Shown: one piece after another, positions 46,065-53,737 of the stretch
Layout: every line of letters starts with the position of its first letter
How positions within the stretch are numbered: the stretch's first letter is position 1
Assembly (NCBI RefSeq): GCF_028551255.1
Contig: NZ_CP117030.1
Coordinates: 930,001 to 994,000 of the forward strand
Length of the DNA: 64,000 nucleotides
Source of the DNA: Vibrio tubiashii
Lineage (GTDB): Bacteria; Pseudomonadota; Gammaproteobacteria; Enterobacterales; Vibrionaceae
Direction: 5' to 3'
The notes under the pieces: generated by a model
Database searches by the model: none
What the model saw: only the letters and a program-made list of their open reading frames with translations
What the model was told of the DNA's origin: nothing
Position numbers and translations under genes: made by a program

Positions 46065-46164
46065 CTGCTAATTAACAACCTGCAAACTCTCACTCCAAAA
46101 GCTCGCCATAGACACCAAGTTAAAGTGACAAGGTTTATCCGTCAGTCACAAGGCAGTGTTATAA
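46065..46164 (-). other. attC-like recombination site (short, degenerate)
   Basis: Between the LysE/RhtB and DJ-1 genes. Outer cores GTTATAA (46158-46164) and the AATTAAC side (46070-46076) are flanked by complementary CTGC / GCAG boxes. The LysE stop codon lies three bases beyond the core. About 100 bases long, shorter than the other sites. Confidence 0.5.
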
Positions 46165-46166
46165 CT

Positions 46167-46793
46167 CTAGCGTTCACTAATGGCGACTTTACCTGCTAGC
46201 CCGATAAGCAGGCACCCCGAGACTCCTTCGAGTACACGAGAATATCGCTGAGAATTGGGGCGACTGAACACCCAACTACCCACTGATGCGTATAAAAGGT
46301 TACACAGTGTCGCTAATACGCTAAACAATAAACCGAGCACTAACAATTGTAGCGACACTGAGCTGCTAGATGTTTCGATAAACTGAGGTAAAAATGAGAG
46401 GAAAAACAGCGCTACCTTCGGATTGAGAACACTAACAATTACCCCTTGTGAGAAAACACTTTTATCTTTTTCAATATCTGTATTAGTAATGATTTTGCTT
46501 TCACCACGCCACATAGAGCGTAGTGACTGAATACCTAAATATACTAAGTAAGCCGCACCCAGCCATTTTATCGCGCTAAAGGCAACCGCAGAGCTAAGGA
46601 TAATTGCAGACAAGCCTAAACACGCTGCCAGTGTGTGAATAAAGTAACCGACACCAAGTCCCAGTGCCGCCTTCAACCCACTTATCAACTTGCCCTTCAT
46701 TGTATTCGATACAATGTAAATAACGTCGGGCCCGGGGATCATATTGATCGCTAAACAAGCGACGACAAATAATAGTAACGAATTTAAATCCAT
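46167..46793 (-). CDS. LysE/RhtB family amino-acid exporter
   Basis: A 208-residue inner-membrane protein with six predicted helices. The conserved start FVVACLAINMIPGPDVIYIVSNTMKGKLISGLKAALGLGVGYF and the GVIVSVLNPKVALFFLSFLPQF segment are diagnostic of the LysE/RhtB family. It exports an amino acid or derivative by proton exchange; which one is unknown. It sits between two attC-like sites, as expected for a cassette. Confidence 0.88.
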   Translation of the reverse strand: MDLNSLLLFVVACLAINMIPGPDVIYIVSNTMKGKLISGLKAALGLGVGYFIHTLAACLGLSAIILSSAVAFSAIKWLGAAYLVYLGIQSLRSMWRGESKIITNTDIEKDKSVFSQGVIVSVLNPKVALFFLSFLPQFIETSSSSVSLQLLVLGLLFSVLATLCNLLYASVGSWVFSRPNSQRYSRVLEGVSGCLLIGLAGKVAISER

Positions 46794-46820
46794 TTGCTGT
46801 ACTCCATTCGTTTGTGGTGC

Positions 46821-47228
46821 CTACTTAGGGAAACCTAACATTTGTTCTGCTTGTAAACCGGCTTTATGCCAATTTGTCTGCTCAGAACAGAATATCTGTG
46901 CATCTAACTCTTTTGATGGTTCTTCATTTAATGAGCCAGCAGGAACAATTAAAAACTTCCCACTTTGACTCAGATACGGCAAACCGGAACCACACTCGAT
47001 GCAAAACGCTTTCGAAAACGATCGAGTAGGATGGTCAAAACGTTTTATTTTGTCTTCCCCTTTCGTCCACTGAATATTCGAAGGAGAGGTAAACAAGTTC
47101 GAAGCATGAGCCGAACCGGTAAGCTTTCTACACTGTTCACAATGACAGAAATAAAACTTACCAAAGTCGTCCTTCACTTTAAAAGCAACACTTTCACAGC
47201 AGCAACCACCGGTAATTTTTTTGTGCAT
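46821..47228 (-). CDS. GFA family (glutathione-dependent formaldehyde-activating-like) protein
   Basis: Encodes 135 residues from the ATG at 47228, preceded by GGAGGTGTGGT; an upstream ATG adds 10 poorly supported residues. Zinc ligands are clear: GGCCCESVAF, CHCEQCRKLTGSAHASN and FCIECGSGL. The fold is that of GFA/CENP-V proteins. Most do not act on glutathione; the substrate is unknown. Confidence 0.85.
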   Translation of the reverse strand: MHKKITGGCCCESVAFKVKDDFGKFYFCHCEQCRKLTGSAHASNLFTSPSNIQWTKGEDKIKRFDHPTRSFSKAFCIECGSGLPYLSQSGKFLIVPAGSLNEEPSKELDAQIFCSEQTNWHKAGLQAEQMLGFPK

Positions 47229-47310
47229 ACCACACCTCCATGTTTGGCTTTCACTCAATCACTTATGTCGTCAGACTATTTTAAGTACCATGTTATTCAC
47301 TAAGTTGATT

Positions 47311-47390
47311 TGAAACAACCACTACTGACGCGAAGCCAAATTTCAATAGGTAGATCATCGGATACGGTAATTACAGCGCGATGGTTATCG
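47311..47390 (-). other. attC-like recombination site (degenerate)
   Basis: Between the GNAT gene and the GFA gene. The core GTTATCG (47384-47390) contains the TAA of the GNAT gene, as at other cassette ends. AACCA...CTG...CGCG at the left pairs imperfectly with CGCG...TGGTT at the right. Confidence 0.4.
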
Positions 47391-47864
47391 AGCAAAATCG
47401 ACTAACTCGTCACCAGCCAAACGGTAAATGCTCCACCCGTCTAAAGGTCTAGCTCCAATCGACTTATAAAAATCTATTGCAGGTTCATTCCAATCCAAAA
47501 CGCACCACTCAAAGCGACCACAGTTTGCCTCCAGAGCTAGATTGGCTAAGTATTTGAGAATTTCCTTTCCTCCACCTATCCCTCGATATTCTGGAGAGAC
47601 ATACAAGTCTTCCAAATAAAGACCGTTCTTACCTAGCCAAGTAGAATAATTGAAAAAGTAAACCGCGAAGCCAATTGGCTCGCCCTTGAACTCACAAATA
47701 ATGGCATGAGCCGTAGATTGTGGAGAAAACAAGCTAGCTTCGATATCCGAGACAGTGGCCTTGACCTCACTCTCCATTTTTTCATACGTCGCCAAGTCTG
47801 TTATGAATCGATGTATGGTTTCTACATCGCCTTTGTTTGCTGGCCTAATCTCGATATTGTCCAC
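47385..47864 (-). CDS. GNAT N-acetyltransferase (spermidine/spermine acetyltransferase-like)
   Basis: The start is placed at a GTG (47864) with AAGGAGG four bases upstream; the frame also allows an ATG at 47906 inside the preceding gene. Encodes 159 residues: EIRPANKGDVETIHRFITDLATYEKM, then AVYFFNYSTWLGKNGLYLEDLYVSPEYRGIGGGKEILKYLA with the RGIGGGK CoA loop, and WNEPAIDFYKSIGARPLDGW. This is the classic SSAT-like GNAT pattern, so polyamines or thialysine are likely substrates. Confidence 0.9.
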   Translation of the reverse strand: MDNIEIRPANKGDVETIHRFITDLATYEKMESEVKATVSDIEASLFSPQSTAHAIICEFKGEPIGFAVYFFNYSTWLGKNGLYLEDLYVSPEYRGIGGGKEILKYLANLALEANCGRFEWCVLDWNEPAIDFYKSIGARPLDGWSIYRLAGDELVDFAR

Positions 47865-47886
47865 ATTCCCTCCTTGGAAGTATTCG

Positions 47887-48399
47887 TTATTTAAAAGTCC
47901 TGACAACGACAGAGCCTGCTATGTAATCATGTATAGCTCGTCTTTTCTCGTTAAATAGCATGGAAATGGTTTCTAAAAGAACCCAACCCAACATCATGAG
48001 GCCGATAAACATAAACAATAGGCCTTGTTCCAAACTCTCATAAGTCTGCCCGTAAAAAACGATTTGAGCGTATGCGTATATCGTGACTGGAAACAAGATA
48101 ATAGGGACAATATCACGTAGGCACGATTGCTTAATGGTTAAATTACGGCTTTCAGATACATCTAGCACTTTCACCTTGGCCACCATCTTACCAATAGTTT
48201 GACCATATTTTGCATGCATAAAGACATAGTATGTAATGCCTAATATTGAACTACCTACTCCCCATACGAAAATACCTGCTGAGCCAACCACTCCAGAAAG
48301 CACATAGTCATCAATCCATTGCAATGGTAAGAAAACTAACCCATCTATAAAAATGGCGAATAAGCGCCTCCAAAAGTTAGAATATTTACTGGTATACAT
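47887..48399 (-). CDS. RDD family membrane protein
   Basis: A 170-residue protein with three to four hydrophobic segments. The RDD family motif is at the start (SNFWRRLFAIFIDGLVFLP, with the Arg-Asp pair) and QTIGKMVAKVKVLD is the usual loop. RDD proteins are putative small transporters or ion exchangers of unclear role. It precedes the GNAT gene by 22 bases. Confidence 0.82.
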   Translation of the reverse strand: MYTSKYSNFWRRLFAIFIDGLVFLPLQWIDDYVLSGVVGSAGIFVWGVGSSILGITYYVFMHAKYGQTIGKMVAKVKVLDVSESRNLTIKQSCLRDIVPIILFPVTIYAYAQIVFYGQTYESLEQGLLFMFIGLMMLGWVLLETISMLFNEKRRAIHDYIAGSVVVRTFK

Positions 48400-48652
48400 A
48401 ATTACTCCTTAAAGATCAGCCCGTTGTTTGAGGCTAAAATGTACACCAGTTAAAAAAGGCCTAAGTATGGTAAAGAGTGATTTGCGAAGCAGAATATAAA
48501 TACAAATGCATACTGCTGTAAACTCATTGAGAGCGAGACAATCAAACTCCGCGTTTAGGCGCGCCGAAGTATCAGCCTGAATTAAATGCTTCACCGCTGA
48601 ATCTATAGTGAAGTAGAAGTGCTACAGGTTAGAAGCACGTCTCGAAGACATA
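48400..48652. other. Intergenic region within the cassette block
   Basis: 253 bases between the RDD gene and the next GNAT gene. A 61-codon leftward frame (48409-48594) exists but has no ribosome site and an odd composition, so I do not call it. Near 48600-48650 an imperfect AGCACTTCTAC / TAGAAGTGCT pairing is visible, perhaps a decayed site. Confidence 0.4.
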
Positions 48653-49099
48653 CTATGTACGAATTAGCGACATAGGGACAAAGCGAATTCCATTCACCTC
48701 GCCTTCATCTCCACTAACTGTAAAACCATTATGACAGTAAAAGCCCATCGCATTAATCGAAGAGCGCAGCGATACCTCTTTAGATTCAGTTGAAGCCAGC
48801 AAATGATTGAGCATATCTCGGCCCAAACCTGAGCCTTGTGCTTGCTTGGAGACAAACAGGTGAGTCAGATAGTTTCCATCACGTAAAGCGGCGAAACCGA
48901 GCAACTGGTCATCGTATACAGCTTTAATCGCTAAGAAGTTTTCACCACCAAACACGGTATGTAAATCGGGAATGACTCGTTCGATAAACTGTTTTTTACC
49001 TTGTTCGCTAAACAAAGGAAGAATGTCTATAGTCGACACTTCTGAAACAAGGCTTAACACCTTATCTAAGTCATCAATTGATGCTTTCTGAATATCCAT
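48653..49099 (-). CDS. GNAT N-acetyltransferase
   Basis: Encodes 148 residues from the ATG at 49099, preceded by GGAAAGA. GNAT elements: KASIDDLDKVLSLVSEV, YLTHLFVSKQAQGSGLGRDMLNHLL with the QGSGLGRD CoA loop, and INAMGFYCHNGFTV. Short members like this often acetylate small-molecule amines or protein N-termini. The substrate is unknown. Confidence 0.85.
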   Translation of the reverse strand: MDIQKASIDDLDKVLSLVSEVSTIDILPLFSEQGKKQFIERVIPDLHTVFGGENFLAIKAVYDDQLLGFAALRDGNYLTHLFVSKQAQGSGLGRDMLNHLLASTESKEVSLRSSINAMGFYCHNGFTVSGDEGEVNGIRFVPMSLIRT

Positions 49100-49245
49100 A
49101 TTCTTTCCAAGTAAATTAAGCCAACCAACATACACACTAAACCTGCTTCATCGAAAAATTACAGCGCAGTCTAATTCTGCTCTAAACGCTTTGTGATACT
49201 GGTGCGCTAAAGGTACAATCGCACGCTAGCCAATATGGACACGCA

Positions 49246-49644
49246 ATGATGCTATTTAACAACGATATCGACGAAATGATCAGCTATTTAGAACGTTTCT
49301 GCAAAGAACCGCATATAAAAGCACTTGATGACGTTTCTGATGAGCAGATCAACTTGCTGCTCGACTTCTTAGCATTGGCCCACAAGTTGAAATGTGATGT
49401 TTACGCGACGAGAAACCTAAGCTGTTCACACTTTATCGGTCTTGGCACATTCGCTTTAACACAAGATCGAACACCTCAAGGAAACCTGTTTCTGAAAGTT
49501 GAGCAAAACCAGATCTACCTGACATTCGAACTCGATAACTGCAATGAAGATAACCTGTTAACACCGATTCGAGTGATTGACGCCCTAACCTATCTTGCTG
49601 AAAACACGGGCCACGCACTGCTACCAGAAGATTATTGCGAATGA
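49246..49644 (+). CDS. Hypothetical protein, rightward in a leftward block
   Basis: A 132-residue protein without signal peptide or membrane segment, of predicted mixed alpha/beta structure (NDIDEMISYLERFCKEPHI, CDVYATRNLSCSHFIGLGTFAL, LFLKVEQNQIYLTFELD). I do not recognise the family. It is the only rightward gene between 41.2 and 52.6 kb and ends five bases before an attC-like site, so it may be a cassette whose gene is inverted relative to the others. Confidence 0.65.
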   Translation: MMLFNNDIDEMISYLERFCKEPHIKALDDVSDEQINLLLDFLALAHKLKCDVYATRNLSCSHFIGLGTFALTQDRTPQGNLFLKVEQNQIYLTFELDNCNEDNLLTPIRVIDALTYLAENTGHALLPEDYCE

Positions 49645-49648
49645 AGAA

Positions 49649-49762
49649 ACCGAACGCCCTGCTAAACAGCTAGCAACACTTAGCTAATACCGTAAACTCT
49701 ATACCACCGAACAACCACAAGTGCCGAGTATTAGAAGTCCGATTTACTGAAAATCGTTATAA
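49649..49762 (-). other. attC recombination site
   Basis: 114 bases between the GNAT gene at 49757 and the rightward gene. Core GTTATAA (49756-49762) holds the TAA of the GNAT gene. The other end, CCGAACGCCCTGCTAAACAGC, is the complement of the ...AGCAGGGCGTTCGG right-hand half of Vibrio attC sites. The inner boxes pair imperfectly. Confidence 0.75.
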
Positions 49763-50287
49763 TCCTATTTTCGAATATACGGCTGTGCTACTTAACTGGC
49801 CTGACGGCAGCTTTCGATCATTGCGCAATATGCCCTCAAAAATATACCCACATCGCTCTGCAACTGCTCGACTCCTAACATTTTCCTCTGCCGCCTTAAT
49901 TTCAATTCTATTGGCTTTGAGTTCTAAAAATGCGTAATTCTCTAGTGCTTTAACCGCTTCCACCATAAAACCATGCCCCACACACGAGCTACGTAACCAA
50001 TACCCAATTTCAAAATAAGGGACGTCTTTATCTCGAATGATTAGACCAATTGCACCTACAAAGTTGTTGGTATTTTTATCTAAGAGTGAATAACGCAGTT
50101 CACCTTCAAAATTTTCAAAGTTACTAATTGCTTGCTTTGTATTCTCTATTGATTCCGATTCAGTCAATGCATATTTAACCCAAGGTAAATACTCTCCGAG
50201 TTCATTTTGACTTTCTACTATTGCTTCTAGCATTAAAGGCTGAAGCTCCATTGAAGGAGGAACTAACCTTAATCTCTCCGTTTCCAT
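49757..50287 (-). CDS. RimJ/RimL-type GNAT N-acetyltransferase
   Basis: A 176-residue protein of the ribosomal-protein-acetyltransferase-like group. METERLRLVPPS at the start, GAIGLIIRDKDVPYFEIGYWLRSSCVGHGFMVEAVKAL (CoA loop VGHGFM), and NVRSRAVAERCGYIFEGILRN are diagnostic. Such proteins acetylate protein N-termini or antibiotic-like amines. Attached attC sites lie at both ends, so it is a classical cassette. Confidence 0.9.
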   Translation of the reverse strand: METERLRLVPPSMELQPLMLEAIVESQNELGEYLPWVKYALTESESIENTKQAISNFENFEGELRYSLLDKNTNNFVGAIGLIIRDKDVPYFEIGYWLRSSCVGHGFMVEAVKALENYAFLELKANRIEIKAAEENVRSRAVAERCGYIFEGILRNDRKLPSGQLSSTAVYSKIGL

Positions 50288-50309
50288 ATATACCTACATC
50301 CGATATAAG

Positions 50310-50441
50310 CTTAAACACCGTATTAAGGTGCACAACACTAACACGTAATATAACCATACTAACAACGTCTTAAACACAAAACTCAACGATGGAACGAGAA
50401 ACGCCGCGCGTTACCAATTACTCTTAAACAGTTTGTTGTGT
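50310..50441 (-). other. attC recombination site
   Basis: 132 bases between the DUF1801 and RimJ-like genes. The right end has the AACAAACTGTTTAAGAG motif; the left core reads CTTAAACACCGTATTAAGGTG (positions 50310-50330). The two ends pair as AAC..CGTATTAAG with AAC..TGTTTAAG-type arms. The size fits Vibrio attC. Confidence 0.75.
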
Positions 50442-50449
50442 GAATTTTT

Positions 50450-50854
50450 CTACGCGCCTAAAAGAGGTAAATGTTTTCTCTGCTGATAGGTTAAAGCTAA
50501 CTCTAAACATGACTTAATTGCTGCTTCTGGTATCGGCTTCGCTAAAGATAGAACTATCGCTCTGTTTCCCTGAAACACCAGCTCTTCACCGTACAATTCC
50601 CTGAATGTATAGATGAGCTTAGTCTGGCAATTAAAGAACACGTAATAATTGTTGGGAGATTTGAGCTTCCAGTCCATTCTTAGCGGACTGCCTGTTTTTA
50701 CACTGTAGCTTGGTTCACCCCACTTAAGAGTTTCATCGACTTCACCAAGTTCCAACTCAGAAGCAATTTTAAAGACTAGATTTCGTAGCTCCGTTAACCT
50801 AACACGAGCATTCTCAGGGTATTCATAAAAGCGCTCTTTGACTGCATTATTCAT
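50450..50854 (-). CDS. DUF1801 domain protein
   Basis: A 134-residue protein with the DUF1801/YdhG-like pattern: LRNLVFKIASEL...VDETLKWGEPSYSVKTGSPLRMDWKL and YYVFFNCQTKLIYTFRELYG. The family is small, cytoplasmic and of unknown function. It is flanked by attC sites, consistent with a cassette. Confidence 0.85.
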   Translation of the reverse strand: MNNAVKERFYEYPENARVRLTELRNLVFKIASELELGEVDETLKWGEPSYSVKTGSPLRMDWKLKSPNNYYVFFNCQTKLIYTFRELYGEELVFQGNRAIVLSLAKPIPEAAIKSCLELALTYQQRKHLPLLGA

Positions 50855-50868
50855 TGGAACCTCCTAAT

Positions 50869-50996
50869 CACATATCGCCCAATTAAGTTGTGAGCAACGC
50901 TGCCACATGACCTAAAGACTTCACCGTAATCACTTAAGCTCAACTTAAACCAAAACCATCACGCGTTGATAGCCCCTCTTGAGCAGTTTGTTATAA
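50869..50996 (-). other. attC recombination site (one core altered)
   Basis: 128 bases between the APH-like and DUF1801 genes. Leftward it begins TTATAACAAACTGCTCAAGAGGG (50973-50996) and continues CAACGCGT, as in VCR-type sites. The far core reads GGGCGATATG instead of GGGCGTTATA, so one base of the crossover triplet is changed. Confidence 0.8.
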
Positions 50997-51779
50997 GCAT
51001 TTTTCACCCAACATAACATCGGTAATATACTGCTCATGGCTGCTGAGATATTTGATGTCTGACAGGTAAGCCAAATGATGCCCATTTTTAATGTTTTCGA
51101 TGAAAGCCTTATTACCGTTATTTGCTTCGTTGTGCATATGGTCTACCAAAGCTTGAACTCGGTCTGTCATTGCTTTCACTAAATCCTGACGATCGTTTTC
51201 TAGCAAACCATAAGCATCGCAAAACTGCTTGGCGCGCATAGACTGAGATTTTAAGTCACCCATTGCATCATATTCATGTGTTTTGAATGGAGCCCAGGTG
51301 TACACCGCATAAGCAATATCCCAAACTCTCGGTGCTGGATGTGCGGTATCAAAGTCAATAATGCCCACAGTTTCTGAGCCAATAAGCGAAACATTATAGG
51401 GCGCATAATCTCCGTGACAGATAACCTCTATAGGCTCTCGACTGGGAAGCATCCACTTTAGAGATTCGTTCGAATGTTTTGATAAAAACGAACTAGATGC
51501 ATCATGGTAAAACCGAAGAAGTCTAGCAGCAGATGACAGCGCTTCATTCGTAGCAATATTACCTTTCAGCGGATAATTGAAAACATCTCCTTCGACATAA
51601 GACAAAATTTCATTACCATTATCATCGAAGCCATAAGGCTTAGGTGCTGCATTAAAGCCACTTTCGGCAATATGTGACAACAAACGATGTACAGTTGAAG
51701 TCCACTTACCACGTGGTCGATAAATTTTATTTTCAGAACGGAAAATCTGACCTTCGCGCCCACCTTGAAGTTCTTGCAT
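50991..51779 (-). CDS. Aminoglycoside phosphotransferase (APH)-like kinase
   Basis: A 262-residue protein-kinase-like small-molecule kinase. The catalytic loop is HGDYAPYNV (Asp, Asn) and the metal motif IIDFDTA has the usual DFD. The N-terminal nucleotide lobe is short. It belongs to the broad APH family, which includes antibiotic kinases, homoserine and choline kinases; resistance function is not proven. It is flanked by attC sites and its TAA lies in the core. Confidence 0.85.
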   Translation of the reverse strand: MQELQGGREGQIFRSENKIYRPRGKWTSTVHRLLSHIAESGFNAAPKPYGFDDNGNEILSYVEGDVFNYPLKGNIATNEALSSAARLLRFYHDASSSFLSKHSNESLKWMLPSREPIEVICHGDYAPYNVSLIGSETVGIIDFDTAHPAPRVWDIAYAVYTWAPFKTHEYDAMGDLKSQSMRAKQFCDAYGLLENDRQDLVKAMTDRVQALVDHMHNEANNGNKAFIENIKNGHHLAYLSDIKYLSSHEQYITDVMLGEKCL

Positions 51780-51809
51780 TAATATCCTTATGTGTAATTT
51801 TGGTTGTGC

Positions 51810-51931
51810 TTATAACGCCTGCTTAAGCGGCTGCCAATGCACTAAACCCAAACAGGCCACCGTAATCACCAAACTCAAACCGAACTAAAAATGCCATAGG
51901 TTGACAGTCTGACCTCAAGCACTTGTTAGCA
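51810..51931 (-). other. attC recombination site (best preserved)
   Basis: About 122 bases between two cassettes. Leftward, it begins TGCTAACAAGTGCTTGAGG and ends CCGCTTAAGCAGGCGTTATAA. The two ends pair as TAAC...TGCTTnAGG / CCnCTTAAGCA...GTTA with the usual unpaired bases, and the middle has the T/G-rich TTTTTAGTTCGGTTTGAGTT track typical of Vibrio sites. It contains the TGA of the gene to its right. Confidence 0.88.
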
Positions 51932-52409
51932 TTCGGTATCGAGCTACGTCAAAGCCGTACATCACTTGCCTATCAACAAACTCAAAACCAAACTGTTCAT
52001 AAAAATTCCGCAGACGCTCCCTACCACCATGACAGTCACACCGTAGCCATTCACAGTTCAGTTTTTCTGCGAGCGACCGGATTTCAGATAGAGCTAATGA
52101 ACCCAGTCCCTTAGAGCTAGAAGAATTGGTAATTGCTAGCTTGTGAAAGAACATGCTATTTGAATCTGTTGGCAAATCTTTCCAAAAGTCATCGAGCCCA
52201 AAGGATATAAACACACACCCTACAAACACACCATTATGTTGAAAAAAATACAAACCATCTAAAGAGTATGACTTTTTGAGTGAAGATACCTGTACTTGCT
52301 CGTTAGTCCACAATGGTACATTACGAGCGTTACAACGTTCGACAACTTCAAGTAAAATGTTCGAGGCTAACTCCCAGTGAGCTTCTTCTGAAGCTTTGCA
52401 CAATTCCAT
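51915..52409 (-). CDS. GNAT N-acetyltransferase (first cassette)
   Basis: Encodes 164 residues from the ATG at 52409, with GGAGGAC just before it; the long frame back to 52550 includes a leader. GNAT pattern: FHKLAITNSSSSKGLGSLALSEIRSLA (CoA loop SSKGLGS) and RERLRNFYEQFGFEF. The gene lies next to the integrase remnant, so it would be cassette 1 of the array. Confidence 0.85.
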   Translation of the reverse strand: MELCKASEEAHWELASNILLEVVERCNARNVPLWTNEQVQVSSLKKSYSLDGLYFFQHNGVFVGCVFISFGLDDFWKDLPTDSNSMFFHKLAITNSSSSKGLGSLALSEIRSLAEKLNCEWLRCDCHGGRERLRNFYEQFGFEFVDRQVMYGFDVARYRMLTSA

Positions 52410-52594
52410 TTGTCCTCCATGTAGAATGCTAGCAGCTCTTAGCCAGAACAATTCTGCAATTGCTGATATCAAACTGCAACCATATCTCAAATATCTGAAA
52501 ACTAACAGTTGCTTAGCTTGAGCGTTGTGAATTCTTATCCGCAAAATCAAGAATATCTCTATACATCCTGCCTTACTTTGCCAAACTAAAAATT

Positions 52595-52610
52595 ATGTAT
52601 AAATAAACAG
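52595..52610. promoter_or_regulatory. Degenerate LexA-like box before the integrase remnant
   Basis: ATGTATAAATAAACAG matches CTG-N10-CAG except for the first base of the left half. It sits 10 bases before the ATG of the integrase remnant, where SOS-controlled integrases carry their LexA site. Confidence 0.4.
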
Positions 52611-52619
52611 GTGTTCATT

Positions 52620-52781
52620 ATGAACAAATCGCCGTTCTTGGCGTACATTCGTGACTTTATGCTGGGTAGAAATTACGCCCTTCGCACCGTTAAAGCATAT
52701 GTTTACCAATATATAATCTTTCATGGTAAACAACACCCAAAAGAACTGGGCACTAGAACGCATCTCGCATGCACTCTATAA
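52620..52781 (+). pseudogene. Integron integrase remnant (N-terminus only)
   Basis: A 53-codon frame. Its first 44 residues follow the N-terminus of the Vibrio integron integrase, for example SPFLAYIRDFMLGRNYA, TVKAYV and FHGKQHPKELG. Relative to IntIA as I remember it, about three residues are missing after AYVYQ. After codon 44 the match stops and the frame runs into the 3' end of the LysR gene. The integrase catalytic region (Arg, His, Tyr) is entirely absent, so it is inactive. Orientation is divergent from the cassettes, as expected. Confidence 0.85.
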
Positions 52782-53628
52782 ATATTTTCATCGCGGGTGT
52801 GACACATTTACCGGCATGGTAGCCGCATAAAGGCTTAATCATTTGAGCAGATTGAGTAAATTCAAGCTCTTGTAAACTCCCCTCTTTCAGCTCCTTTTCA
52901 ACGGTAAAGCGTGGAAGGTAAGATATACCAATATTACTCTCAACGCAGTTCTTAATGGTGTTGATGCTGCTTAGCTCGATCATGTTGTCGATTGTTATGC
53001 TTCGCTCTTGAATAACACTTTCGAACGTATGACGAAACAGACACATAGAACCATTACTGATAAATCCGAGATCAATATGTTGTTCCCGTTGCTGGAAATC
53101 GATTTCTTGAAGAAGCGTGGAGCCGACCAAAACCAAGGGCTCATCGTCAAACTCATGTAATTCAAGGGCGTCGTCATTACCTACGCTATAGAAAATACCT
53201 AAATCTGCTTTGTCAGCAATCAGTGCATCTCGAATGTTATAACAGTTCTGTGACTTCAAAGAGAGCCGAACTTTAGGTGCTTTGATTCTAAACGCTTTCA
53301 GTATATCAGCCATTTTATAGGCTAGAAGAGTTTCAGCGACCAGTACTCTTAACTCTCCACTTGGTTCTGAGTTCTCATGCCGTGCCGTTTTCTCAATGTT
53401 TTCCATTACCCTTATCAGTTCATTCACGTAAGGAAGAACATTCTTTCCCGCTTGAGTGAGTACCATTCTGCGGCCAATTTTCTCAAACAACTGCAAGGAG
53501 AGATCTTGTTCTAGTTGTTTAATTTGGAAAGTGACCGTCGACTGAGTGCAGTAAAGCTTCTGCGAAGCTTTAAGAAACGAGCCTTCTTCTACAATCGTTT
53601 TGAGCGTAATAAATCGTTTTAAGTTCAT
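52753..53628 (-). CDS. LysR-family transcriptional regulator
   Basis: Encodes 291 residues from the ATG at 53628; the frame continues upstream but the HTH domain begins here. MNLKRFITLKTIVEEGSFLKASQKLYCTQSTVTFQIKQLEQDL is the LysR winged helix; the remainder is the effector domain. It is transcribed divergently from a LysE-type exporter, 109 bases away, and is its likely activator, responding to an amino acid. Its last codons border the integrase remnant exactly. Confidence 0.88.
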   Translation of the reverse strand: MNLKRFITLKTIVEEGSFLKASQKLYCTQSTVTFQIKQLEQDLSLQLFEKIGRRMVLTQAGKNVLPYVNELIRVMENIEKTARHENSEPSGELRVLVAETLLAYKMADILKAFRIKAPKVRLSLKSQNCYNIRDALIADKADLGIFYSVGNDDALELHEFDDEPLVLVGSTLLQEIDFQQREQHIDLGFISNGSMCLFRHTFESVIQERSITIDNMIELSSINTIKNCVESNIGISYLPRFTVEKELKEGSLQELEFTQSAQMIKPLCGYHAGKCVTPAMKIFIECMRDAF

Positions 53629-53737
53629 GCCGACACTTCCAAAATTACATCGAGTTTTTTGAAGTCTTGATTCAAATATATTTAATTTTTCAATCAATAA
53701 AGGGGAAGTATAGTTTAAAAAAACAGGAGAGATACAG

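Noticed and set aside
48409-48594. 61-codon leftward frame after the RDD gene
   Set aside because: No ribosome site and an odd composition; it covers a probable decayed cassette junction.
50991-51779. APH-like cassette as an antibiotic-resistance gene
   Set aside because: Family membership is clear but the family includes many non-resistance kinases; no specific resistance subgroup was recognised.
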